From Meiothermus sp. Pnk-1 (GTDB lineage: Bacteria; Deinococcota; Deinococci; Deinococcales; Thermaceae), in assembly GCF_003226535.1 (NCBI RefSeq), contig NZ_QKOB01000002.1, positions 1 through 64,000 on the forward strand: a DNA stretch of 64,000 bases. The letters are read 5' to 3'. Each line of letters opens with the position of its first letter. Position 1 is the first letter of the stretch. Shown here in pieces: positions 32,363 to 39,286 of this stretch. Both the position numbers and the translations under genes were made by a program. A model generated the notes under the pieces. That model searched no databases. It was not told the DNA's origin and saw nothing but the letters and a program-made list of their open reading frames with translations.

Positions 32363-33865
32363 ATGGCGTTGCTGGACGGGAAATACACCGCGACGGAAGA
32401 TTTGGGCACCCAAGGGTTCCTGCGCACCTACCGGGTGCGGGCGGGGGAGCTCCAGGGTACCTTGTATTGGTTCGAGGTTCATACCCCCGAAGCGAGAAGC
32501 GCCTTTCACCGTTACCGCAACGCCCTCAAACGCCTCGAGGCCCTGGGCGCCACCCCGAGCGCCCTGGAAATATCCGCCAAACCGGGTCGCTACTACGTGT
32601 TCTGGCCAGATCTCGCGGCCCCCTCACCGGGGCGCCTTCCCAAACGCACCCGGCTCGGCCCTTGGCTCGAGGCCCTCTCCCCTTTCGGCTACAGCGAAAG
32701 GGATTTCCAGCTGGGTGAACAAGACGGCAAGCCGGTGCTGGCCGACCTCAACCCGCTGGCGGGGCTGGCCGGTGGTAGCAAAGCCAGCCCCACCCGGTCC
32801 GAGGCTCCTGGCGGACGGGCGGTTACCCCCGCGCCTGCGCCCGGCAGCGATGCGGCCCGAGTCCGCTCGTCGCGCCACTACCGCTTCAACTGGCCGGCCT
32901 GGGTTCCGGGGCTGGTGCTGATGTTCTTGGGTGGGCTGGCGCTATTTCTGGGGGCCGAGCGCTACCTGAACCCACCCCAATACATCCTGCCCGATCTGCA
33001 CGGCAAAACCCCCCGCCAGGCGGTGGAGGCGGTGCGGGGGATGGGGCTGAGGGTAGAGTTCGTAGAGGGCAGCGACCAGAGCCAACCCAAGGAGACCATC
33101 CTCGAGCAAAGCCCCGAGGCGGGCAGCATCGTCAAGCCGGGGCGCCGGCTCGAGCTAGTCCTCAACCGCCCCAAGCTAGGTAGCGTCCCCACCCTGGTAG
33201 GCCGCCCGCTCGAGGACGCCCAGCGGGCCCTGGAGACCGCCGGTTACGTGGTGGGGCCGATAAGCCGGGTCTCCGCCGAAGCCACCGCCGGGACCGTGCT
33301 GGCCAGCCTGCCCGCCCCCGGTACCGAGCTGCGCCAGGGGGAGAGCGTCCGGCTGTTGGTTTCCACCGGGCCCCGGTCATCCCTCGACACCATCCTGCCC
33401 GACCTCACCGGGCTCACCCTGGAGGACGCCCAGTACCTGCTCAACATCGCCGAGCTGAAGCCCCAGGTGTCCCGGGTGGCCTCGGGTGCGCCGGAGGGTC
33501 AGGTGCTCGCCCAGCAGCCCAACCCCGGTACGCTGATGAACAAGAATGCCGTGGTGCGGCTAACCGTGGCGGCCCAGCCCGCCGTTTCCCTCCCGCAAAA
33601 CTCTCCCTTCGCTCCCTCCTCCCGCCCCGAGCCCCAGGCCGAGGTGCGCAACGTCCCCCTCAGCGTTACCCTGCCTTCGGACCAGGAAGGCGCTCAGGTC
33701 CGGCTCACCGTGGACGACGCCAACCCGCCGACACGGGTTCTCTACGAAGGTCCCCTTCCCCCCGGCGGGCGGATCGAGGTGGCGGGAGGGGTCCCGGTAC
33801 AGGGCAACGCTACCTTCCGGCTGTACGTCAACGGCGAACTCTACCAGGAGTGGACCAACCCATAA
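32363..33865 (+). CDS. membrane protein with three PASTA domains and no kinase
   Basis: A 500-residue protein. The N-terminal ~150 residues faintly recall a protein-kinase N-lobe (FEVHTPEARSAFHRYRNALKRLEALG) but lack the catalytic HRD and DFG motifs. A single membrane helix follows (WVPGLVLMFLGGLALFLGAE, ~182-201), then three PASTA repeats (YILPDLHGKTPRQAVEAVRG, SVPTLVGRPLEDAQRALETA, TILPDLTGLTLEDAQYLLNI) and a C-terminal beta-rich domain. PASTA domains bind muropeptides; this looks like a PknB relative reduced to a sensor or scaffold. The thiamin operon follows after its own promoter. Confidence 0.85.
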   Translation: MALLDGKYTATEDLGTQGFLRTYRVRAGELQGTLYWFEVHTPEARSAFHRYRNALKRLEALGATPSALEISAKPGRYYVFWPDLAAPSPGRLPKRTRLGPWLEALSPFGYSERDFQLGEQDGKPVLADLNPLAGLAGGSKASPTRSEAPGGRAVTPAPAPGSDAARVRSSRHYRFNWPAWVPGLVLMFLGGLALFLGAERYLNPPQYILPDLHGKTPRQAVEAVRGMGLRVEFVEGSDQSQPKETILEQSPEAGSIVKPGRRLELVLNRPKLGSVPTLVGRPLEDAQRALETAGYVVGPISRVSAEATAGTVLASLPAPGTELRQGESVRLLVSTGPRSSLDTILPDLTGLTLEDAQYLLNIAELKPQVSRVASGAPEGQVLAQQPNPGTLMNKNAVVRLTVAAQPAVSLPQNSPFAPSSRPEPQAEVRNVPLSVTLPSDQEGAQVRLTVDDANPPTRVLYEGPLPPGGRIEVAGGVPVQGNATFRLYVNGELYQEWTNP

Positions 33866-33868
33866 ACC

Positions 33869-33898
33869 TTGACGCGACCCTCCGCCGTCTAATAGCAT
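33869..33898 (+). promoter_or_regulatory. thiamin operon promoter
   Basis: -35 TTGACG (33869-33874) with -10 TAGCAT (33893-33898, spacer 18) or TAATAG (33890-33895, spacer 15). Transcription would begin just before the TPP riboswitch. Confidence 0.55.
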
Positions 33899-33910
33899 CG
33901 AGGTGATCGG

Positions 33911-33998
33911 CTAGGGGTGCCCCCGCGGGGGCTGAGAACAGGGCGAGCCCTGTAACCCTTGGAACCTGATCCGGTTAGTACCGGCGGAGGGAAGCCCG
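33911..33998 (+). promoter_or_regulatory. TPP riboswitch (THI box)
   Basis: Canonical TPP-binding leader: GGGGTGC (33914-33920), GGCTGAGA (33930-33937), an arm ACAGGGC-GAG-CCCTGT, ACCCTT then GAACCTGATCCGGTTAGTACC and GGCGGAGGGAAGC. It stands directly before thiE and controls the six-gene thi operon, lowering expression when thiamin diphosphate is plentiful. Confidence 0.97.
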
Positions 33999-34032
33999 TG
34001 AAAGTATCCCCACAACCCTACCCATACCCTTT

Positions 34033-34060
34033 CCTCCTGGCCCCTGGCCGGTCCGGGAGG
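34033..34060 (+). promoter_or_regulatory. hairpin hiding the thiE Shine-Dalgarno
   Basis: CCTCCTGG (34033-34040) can pair with CCGGGAGG (34053-34060, one G-U pair), burying the GGGAGG ribosome site of thiE. There is no U-run after it, so it fits a riboswitch acting on translation rather than termination. Confidence 0.6.
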
Positions 34061-34067
34061 TGATTTT

Positions 34068-34724
34068 CTGTTAGGCAAGCTGTACTTGGTGGCCAGCCCC
34101 CGGCCTGGCCAGCCGCAAGCGGAGCTGCTGAACCGCCTCGAGGCCGCCCTGGAGGGCGGGGTCGAGCTGCTGCAGCTGCGGGCCAAGGACCTTGAGGCGG
34201 GTGTTTCGCTGCGCGAAAGCAGCGAGGCCCAAGCCATCCTCGAGCTCGGCGAGAAGCTGCGGGAGCTGTGCGGGCGTTATCGGGTGCCGCTGGTGATCAA
34301 CGACCGCCCCGACCTGGCGGCCTTGCTGGAAGCCGACGGGGTGCACCTGGGGCAGGGGGACCTGAGCGTGGCCCAGGCCCGGCGCTTCTTCGCGGGCTGG
34401 ATCGGCCGCAGCACCCACGAACCCGCACAGGCCCTGCGCGAGCAGGCCGCGCTCGAGGGGGGCGAGGGCTACCTTTCGGTGGGGCCGGTCTGGGAGACCC
34501 CCACCAAGCCCGGACGGCCCGCGACGGGGCTGGATTATGTGCGTTGGGCAGCGCATAACCTTCGGGTTCCCTGGTTCGCCATCGGGGGCATCGACGAGCA
34601 CACCCTGCCCAAGGTGCTGGAGGCCGGGGCCCGCCGGGTGGCGGTGGTGCGGGCCATCCTGGACGCTCCGGACCCCGAGGGGGCGGCCAAGCGCCTGCGG
34701 AGGTGGCTGGATGGTGTGGATTAA
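34068..34724 (+). CDS. thiE: thiamin-phosphate synthase
   Basis: Joins HMP-diphosphate and thiazole phosphate into thiamin phosphate. TIM-barrel motifs: LQLRAKD, PLVINDRPDLAALLEADGVHLGQGDL, IGRSTHEPAQA, YLSVGPVWETPTKPGRPATGL and WFAIGGIDEHTLPKVLEAGARRVAVV. The first beta strand (LYLVASP) lies upstream of every ATG/GTG/TTG candidate except a TTG that would remove it; with GGGAGGTGA at 34055-34063 the likely start is a CTG at 34068, a rare start codon that should lower expression. Overlaps thiS by 14 bases. Confidence 0.9.
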   Translation: MLGKLYLVASPRPGQPQAELLNRLEAALEGGVELLQLRAKDLEAGVSLRESSEAQAILELGEKLRELCGRYRVPLVINDRPDLAALLEADGVHLGQGDLSVAQARRFFAGWIGRSTHEPAQALREQAALEGGEGYLSVGPVWETPTKPGRPATGLDYVRWAAHNLRVPWFAIGGIDEHTLPKVLEAGARRVAVVRAILDAPDPEGAAKRLRRWLDGVD

Positions 34725-34917
34725 CGGCAAGGCCGTGGAGGCCGAGGGGAAGAGCCTGGGCGAGGTGGTCGAGGCGGTGTGCCGCCAGCGGGGGATAAGC
34801 CCCGAGGCGGTCGCGGTGATGCTCAACGACGAGGTCTGGGTCAAAGGCCGCTGGCCGGATCGCCCCCTGGTGGCGGGGGACGTGGTGGAGGTCGTGGCCA
34901 TGATGCAGGGAGGCTAG
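34711..34917 (+). CDS. thiS: sulfur carrier protein ThiS
   Basis: A 68-residue ubiquitin-fold sulfur carrier for thiazole synthesis. It begins [11 protein letters not shown] and ends in the required di-glycine (VVAMMQGG), whose carboxylate becomes the thiocarboxylate. It overlaps the 3' end of thiE; a GGAGG in thiE provides the ribosome site. It precedes thiG, its partner, by two bases. Confidence 0.95.
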   Translation: MVWINGKAVEAEGKSLGEVVEAVCRQRGISPEAVAVMLNDEVWVKGRWPDRPLVAGDVVEVVAMMQGG

Positions 34918-34919
34918 CC

Positions 34920-35717
34920 GTGAGCGAGCTGGTGATCGCCGGGCAGCGCCTGAGAAGCCGCCTGTTCGTGGGCACGGGCAAGTACCGCGACTTCGCGCTG
35001 ATGCGGGAGGCGCTCGAGGCCTCCGGGGCCGAGGTGGTGACCGTCTCCGTCCGGCGCGTCGAGGCGGGGGCGGCGGGGCATTCGGGCCTGCTGGAGGCGC
35101 TGGAGGGGGGGCGCTACCGGCTCTTGCCCAACACCGCTGGAGCCCGCACGGCCCTCGAGGCCCTGCGCCTGGCCCGGCTGGGGCGGGCCATCACGGGGAG
35201 CGACTGGGTCAAGCTGGAGGTCATCCCCGACCCCGACTACCTGCTGCCCGACCCCCTCGAGACCTACCGCGCCGCCGAAGCCCTGGTGCAGGAGGGCTTC
35301 AGGGTGCTGCCCTACATCGCCCCCGATCCAGTGCTGGCCCAGCGGCTGGCCCGGCTGGGCTGCGCCACCGTGATGCCCCTGGCGGCCCCCATCGGCTCGG
35401 GGCAGGGCCTCAGGAACCGGGCCATGCTAGAAATTTTCGCACGGCAGCGCGCCCAGTTGCCGCCCGTGGTGGTGGACGCCGGGCTGCGCTGGCCCTCGGA
35501 GGCCGCCGGGGCGATGGAGCTGGGGGCCGACGCGGTACTGGTCAACACCGCCATCGCCGAGGCCCAGGACCCCGTGGCCATGGCCGCGGCCTTCGGCCAG
35601 GCGGTCGAGGCGGGACGCAAGGCTTACGAGGCCGGCCCCATGCCCCAGCGCGCCTTCGCCAGCCCCTCCAGCTCGACCCAGGGCGTGCCCCTGCCCCAGC
35701 CGGAGGAGCCTCTATGA
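34920..35717 (+). CDS. thiG: thiazole synthase
   Basis: A 265-residue TIM-barrel enzyme forming the thiazole ring from DXP, dehydroglycine and ThiS thiocarboxylate. Family motifs: [22 protein letters not shown], the Schiff-base lysine in [24 protein letters not shown] and [28 protein letters not shown] (lysine/glycine usage slightly altered from the usual DAGIGTPSDA). GTG start with GGGAGG upstream. Stop overlaps the thiO ATG. The DXP it uses could come from dxs in this window. Confidence 0.96.
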   Translation: MSELVIAGQRLRSRLFVGTGKYRDFALMREALEASGAEVVTVSVRRVEAGAAGHSGLLEALEGGRYRLLPNTAGARTALEALRLARLGRAITGSDWVKLEVIPDPDYLLPDPLETYRAAEALVQEGFRVLPYIAPDPVLAQRLARLGCATVMPLAAPIGSGQGLRNRAMLEIFARQRAQLPPVVVDAGLRWPSEAAGAMELGADAVLVNTAIAEAQDPVAMAAAFGQAVEAGRKAYEAGPMPQRAFASPSSSTQGVPLPQPEEPL

Positions 35718-36721
35718 GCGAGGTCGTGGTGGTGGGGGGCGGCCTCATCGGCAGCCTCATCGCTTACCGGCTAGGCCAGGCGGGGCTCGAGGTCACCCTG
35801 CTGGAGGCGGGCAAGGCCGGGCAGGCTACCCGGGCCTCGGCGGGCATGCTGGCCCCCCACGCCGAGGGCCTTAGCGGGGAGCTGCTGGAGTGGGCCCGGG
35901 AAGGGCTCGAGGGCTACCCCGAACTCGCCCGCGAGCTCGAGGCCGCCAGCGGGATCGAGGTGCCCGTGGTCCTGAGTGGCGTCTGGAGCGGGGTTCGCTC
36001 CCCGCTCCGGGGCTGGGAGGCCCTGCGGGGCCTCGAGCCCCACCCCGGCGGCTACCTCGACCCGGTGCGGCTGCTGGCCGCCGTGCAGAAAGCCTTCGTG
36101 AGCCTGGGCGGCACCATATGCAGGGAAGAGGCCCTGCACCTCGAGCCCGGCTGGGTGTACACCGCTGCCCAGTACACGGACACCGCCCGTCCCGAGAGGG
36201 GATCGTCCGCCTGGTGTACGGGTGCAACCCGTCCTGCGCCACGCCAAGGCGCGGCGTGGGGATCGTCCACCCGGCGCATCGCGGCCCGCCAGATCGTCAT
36301 CGCCAGCGGGGCCTGGTCGGGCCGCTTCGGCCTGGAGGTGCGCCCGCTCAAGGGGGAGGCCCTGCTGCTGGCCGCCCCGCCGCCCTCCGGCCCGGTGTTC
36401 GCGGGGGCGGGCTACGCCTTGCCGCGCGGGGCGCAGGTCTATTTGGGGGCCACCCAGCGCAAGGGCTGGCCGCCGGGCGTGGAGGCGGAGGGACTGCGCT
36501 GGCTGCAACACTACCGCGACACCCACTTCCCCCACCTTCGCGGCGCCGCGGTCCTCGAGCGCCGCTGGGGTTACCGCCCGGCGGGCCCCCTCACGGTGGG
36601 GCAGCTCGAGCCGGGCATCCTGGCCGCCACCGGGCACGGGCGCAACGGCATCCTGCTGGCCCCGGCCACCGCCCGCCGCATCCGCGAACTGGTGTTGAAG
36701 TCCTGGAAGACACGCCGATAA
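35714..36721 (+). CDS. thiO: glycine oxidase ThiO with repeat-derived insert
   Basis: A 335-residue FAD enzyme supplying dehydroglycine for thiazole synthesis. The FAD loop [20 protein letters not shown] is at the N-terminus; [14 protein letters not shown] and, late, [16 protein letters not shown] are typical. Residues ~147-188 (from [11 protein letters not shown] to WGSSTRR) are encoded by interspersed palindromic repeats (36172-36268) and have replaced or interrupted the strand region that normally precedes VIASGAW. The reading frame stays open. Whether the enzyme is active is not decidable from sequence. Confidence 0.9.
   Translation: MSEVVVVGGGLIGSLIAYRLGQAGLEVTLLEAGKAGQATRASAGMLAPHAEGLSGELLEWAREGLEGYPELARELEAASGIEVPVVLSGVWSGVRSPLRGWEALRGLEPHPGGYLDPVRLLAAVQKAFVSLGGTICREEALHLEPGWVYTAAQYTDTARPERGSSAWCTGATRPAPRQGAAWGSSTRRIAARQIVIASGAWSGRFGLEVRPLKGEALLLAAPPPSGPVFAGAGYALPRGAQVYLGATQRKGWPPGVEAEGLRWLQHYRDTHFPHLRGAAVLERRWGYRPAGPLTVGQLEPGILAATGHGRNGILLAPATARRIRELVLKSWKTRR
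36172..36268 (+). repeat. two palindromic repeat units inside thiO
   Basis: Unit one (36172-36208): GTACACGGACACCGCCCG then TCCCGAGAGGGGATCGTCC. Unit two (36213-36268): GGTGTACGGGTGCAACCCG, TCC, an extra hairpin GCCACGCCAAGGCGCGGCG, then TGGGGATCGTCC. A GTGTAC/GTACAC inverted pair at 36154-36177 marks the left side. All in frame with thiO. Confidence 0.85.
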
Positions 36722-36733
36722 AAAGGAGCCAAC

Positions 36734-38071
36734 ATGACCCAACTGGAAGCCGCCCGCAAGGGCATCGTCACCGAAGCCATGGCCTACGTGGCCGAGCAGG
36801 AGGGGCTCGAGCCCCAGTTCGTGCGGGAGCAGGTGGCCGCGGGGCGGGTGGTCATCCCCGCCAACCCCAACCACCGCACCCTGACCCACTTCACCGCCAT
36901 CGGCGAGGGGATGCGGGTCAAGGTCAACGCCAACCTGGGCACCTCCTACGACTTCGCCGACCCCGAACAGGAGGTGCGGAAGGTCCAGGTGGCCATCGAA
37001 GCGAGCGCGGACACCGTGATGGACCTCTCCACCGGGGGCGACCTGGAGCGCATCCGCCAGATGACCCTAAAGGCCAGCACCGTCCCGCTGGGCACGGTAC
37101 CCATCTACGAGGCCGAATTCCAGGCCGCCCGACGCAAGAGCGTCTTCGACATGACCGCCGACGAGCTGCTGGAGGTCATCGAGCGGCATGGCCGCTCGGG
37201 GGTCGATTACATCACCGTGCACGCCGGGGTGACCCAGGAGAGCCTGCGCCGCTACCGCAACGGCTCGAGGGTCACCGGCATCGTCTCGCGGGGGAGCGGG
37301 ATGCTGGCGGCCTGGATGCTGCGCAACGAGCAGGAAAACCCGCTGTGGGAACGCTTCGACGACGTGCTCGAGATCGCCCGTAGCTACGACATGACCCTCT
37401 CGCTGGGCGACGGGCTGCGTCCGGGCTCTCTGGCCGACGCGACCGACCGCGCCCAGATCCAGGAACTGCTGCTGGTGGGCGAGCTGGTCGAGCGCGCGCG
37501 CCGGGCCGGGGTACAGGCCATGGTCGAGGGGCCAGGGCACATCTCGCTGAACGAGATCCAGGCCAACGTGCAGTTGCAGAAGAAGCTCACCGGCCACGCG
37601 CCCTTCTACATCCTGGGCATGCTCCCCATCGATACCGGGGCGGGGTTCGACCACATCGCGGGGGCCATCGGCGGGGCGGTCGCGGGCTGGCACGGGGCCG
37701 ACCTGCTGTGCTACCTCACCCCGGCCGAGCACCTGGCCCTGCCCACGCCCGAGCAGGTGCGCGAGGGGGTGATCGCCTTCAAACTCGCCGCCCACGTCGC
37801 CGACGTGGCCCGGGGCCACCCCGCCGCCCTCCTCCGCAACCGCCAGATGAGCCAGGCCCGCTACGCCCTCGACTGGGAGCGCCAGTTCGAGCTGTGCCTG
37901 TTCCCCCAGGAAGCCCGCAGGCTCTACCAAACCCGCGCCACCCGGACCAAGGCCTGCAGCATGTGCGGCCCCTTCTGCCCGATGAACCTGGTCGAGGCCG
38001 TGCTGCGCGGCCAGGCCCGCCTGAGCGACTACCCGGCTTTCGCCGCGAAAACGCCCCTCGAGCCCGCCTGA
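36734..38071 (+). CDS. thiC: phosphomethylpyrimidine synthase
   Basis: A 445-residue radical-SAM-like enzyme converting AIR to HMP phosphate. Motifs: VNANLGTSYDF, STGGDLERIRQM, DYITVHAGV, SRGSGMLAAWML and VEGPGHISLNEIQANV. The C-terminal iron-sulfur site reads CSMCGPFCPM, i.e. CX2CX3C as read from the DNA, one residue shorter than the CX2CX4C of longer ThiC proteins. Shine-Dalgarno AAAAGGAG before the ATG. Sits fifth in the thi operon. Confidence 0.96.
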   Translation: MTQLEAARKGIVTEAMAYVAEQEGLEPQFVREQVAAGRVVIPANPNHRTLTHFTAIGEGMRVKVNANLGTSYDFADPEQEVRKVQVAIEASADTVMDLSTGGDLERIRQMTLKASTVPLGTVPIYEAEFQAARRKSVFDMTADELLEVIERHGRSGVDYITVHAGVTQESLRRYRNGSRVTGIVSRGSGMLAAWMLRNEQENPLWERFDDVLEIARSYDMTLSLGDGLRPGSLADATDRAQIQELLLVGELVERARRAGVQAMVEGPGHISLNEIQANVQLQKKLTGHAPFYILGMLPIDTGAGFDHIAGAIGGAVAGWHGADLLCYLTPAEHLALPTPEQVREGVIAFKLAAHVADVARGHPAALLRNRQMSQARYALDWERQFELCLFPQEARRLYQTRATRTKACSMCGPFCPMNLVEAVLRGQARLSDYPAFAAKTPLEPA

Positions 38072-38076
38072 ACCCC

Positions 38077-38117
38077 GGTGGACGATCCCCTCTCGGGACG
38101 GGCGGTGCCCGTACACC
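38077..38117 (-). repeat. palindromic repeat unit between thiC and thiD
   Basis: On the minus strand: GGTGTACGGGCACCGCCCG, TCCCGAGAGGGGATCGTCC, ACC. It fills almost the whole thiC-thiD gap and ends just before the AGGAGG ribosome site of thiD. Confidence 0.85.
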
Positions 38118-38128
38118 AGGAGGCCCCG

Positions 38129-38920
38129 ATGCCCTTTCCCATCGCCCTCACCATCGCCGGCAGCGACCCCAGCGGCGGCGCCGGCCTCCAGGCCGACCTC
38201 AAGACCTTCCACCGCTTCGGGGTCTACGGCATGGGCGTGGTCAGCCTGCTGACGGTGCAGAACACCCTGGGGGTGCAGGAGGTGGTGCCCCTCGAGCCCG
38301 CCCTGGTCGCACGCCAGCTAGAAGCCGTGCTGCACGACCCCGGAGCCCACGCCCTCAAGACCGGGGCTTTGGGGGATGCGGCAATTGTGCACAGCATCGC
38401 CCCGCTACTGGCCCAAGCGGCTTTGCCGCTGGTGGTGGACCCCGTGTTGGTCGCCAAAAGCGGCGATTCCCTGCTATCGGCACAAGCCCTCGAGGCCCTC
38501 AAGGCCGACCTGCTCCCCCTGGCCACGCTGCTGACCCCCAACCGGCTCGAGGCCCAGGCCCTGCTGGGCCAGCCCATACGCGACCTGGCTGACGCCCGCG
38601 AAGCCGCCCAATTGCTGGGGAGCCTGGGACCGCGGGCCGTGCTGCTCAAGGGCGGCCACCTCCCCGCAGAGGAGGCCACCGACGTGCTGTGGGACGGCCA
38701 GGCGCTGCACCTCTTCCCCGCCCGCAAAATCCCCTCGGCCCATACCCACGGGACCGGCTGCACCCTCTCGGCGGCGATCACCGCGCTGCTGGCCAAGGGG
38801 ATCCCGCTCTACGAAGCGGTCGCTCGAGCCAAGCGCTACGTGAGCCAGGCCATCACGACGGCCCCAGGCATCGGGCGGGGCATCGGGCCGCTCAACCACT
38901 GGGCGGAGGCGGATGGCTGA
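38129..38920 (+). CDS. thiD: hydroxymethylpyrimidine (phosphate) kinase
   Basis: A 263-residue ribokinase-fold enzyme that phosphorylates HMP and HMP-P. Motifs: ALTIAGSDPSGGAGLQADLKTF, LKTGALGD, VVDPVLVAKSGDSLL, LTPNRLEAQALLG and HTHGTGCTLSAAI. AGGAGG lies seven bases before the ATG at 38129. An in-frame GTG at 38078 would add a repeat-encoded tail ([13 protein letters not shown]) and is not preferred. Last gene of the operon, followed by a repeat-filled gap. Confidence 0.95.
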   Translation: MPFPIALTIAGSDPSGGAGLQADLKTFHRFGVYGMGVVSLLTVQNTLGVQEVVPLEPALVARQLEAVLHDPGAHALKTGALGDAAIVHSIAPLLAQAALPLVVDPVLVAKSGDSLLSAQALEALKADLLPLATLLTPNRLEAQALLGQPIRDLADAREAAQLLGSLGPRAVLLKGGHLPAEEATDVLWDGQALHLFPARKIPSAHTHGTGCTLSAAITALLAKGIPLYEAVARAKRYVSQAITTAPGIGRGIGPLNHWAEADG

Positions 38921-38926
38921 GGGAGG

Positions 38927-39003
38927 GTCGTACGTCGTACGCTATACGCCAAACGCAAGACGCCGAACGCCGAACGCCAAACGCCAAACGCAAGACGCAA
39001 GAT
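38927..39003 (+). repeat. eleven tandem heptamers
   Basis: Phase-perfect run of 7-mers: GTCGTAC x2, GCTATAC, GCCAAAC, GCAAGAC, GCCGAAC x2, GCCAAAC x2, GCAAGAC, GCAAGAT. Positions 1 and 6 (G, A) never change and the last base is C in ten of eleven units; the middle varies mostly by transitions. Confidence 0.85.
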
Positions 39004-39015
39004 GCCCTTTGTTTG

Positions 39016-39034
39016 CCCCCCTTAGCAAGGGGGG
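39016..39034. repeat. AGC-loop hairpin repeat
   Basis: CCCCCCTT (39016-39023), loop AGC, AAGGGGGG (39027-39034), then CTGGGGGGG; same plan as 21103-21123. Confidence 0.7.
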
Positions 39035-39139
39035 CTGGGGGGGATAAACCCTCCCCGCGCGCGGGGAGGGACGGGGAGGGGCAAACCACATGCCACTAGC
39101 CACGAGCCACAGGCCACGAGTCGTTCTTATACCAGATTC

Positions 39140-39173
39140 GGTTGGTTCGCCACCGAACGGTGGCGAACCAACC
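39140..39173. repeat. perfect long hairpin
   Basis: GGTTGGTTCGCCACCG (39140-39155), two-base loop AA, and the exact complement (39158-39173). Flanked by ATACCAGATTC on the left and CCGAAGGGATAC on the right; the latter 12-mer recurs, complemented, at ~6990-7002. Possibly the end of a decayed mobile element. Confidence 0.75.
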
Positions 39174-39224
39174 CGACCGAAGGGATACGCTTTCTTCGCC
39201 GACCGTCAGGGAGGGGTGTGCTCT

Positions 39225-39282
39225 GGATTCAAAAAGATAGCCTCCGGGGCTCTTCGGATCGGATGATTATCTTTTTGAATCC
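39225..39282. terminator. 15-bp inverted repeat after coaBC, possible bidirectional terminator
   Basis: GGATTCAAAAAGATA (39225-39239) and its exact complement (39268-39282), 28-base loop. It lies 5 bases beyond the coaBC stop and downstream of thiD. The U/A runs are inside the stem, so it is not a classical intrinsic terminator. Confidence 0.45.
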
Positions 39283-39286
39283 GGTA

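Larger units (their letters stand above)
38921..39286. repeat. 366-bp gene-free mosaic of repeats and hairpins
   Basis: Between thiD and the convergent coaBC: heptamer array 38927-39003; AGC-loop hairpin 39016-39034; 22-base palindrome 39049-39070 (arms CCCTCCCCGCG/CGCGGGGAGGG); 16-bp-arm hairpin 39140-39173; and a 15-bp inverted repeat 39225-39282. No gene recognised. The arrangement parallels the gap at 20,928-21,395. Confidence 0.8.

Noticed and set aside
35890-37383. 497-codon open frame across thiO and thiC
   Set aside because: Low-complexity shadow crossing two well-identified genes.
38078-38128. N-terminal extension of ThiD through the repeat
   Set aside because: The extension is purely repeat-encoded and the AGGAGG sits right before the ATG at 38129.
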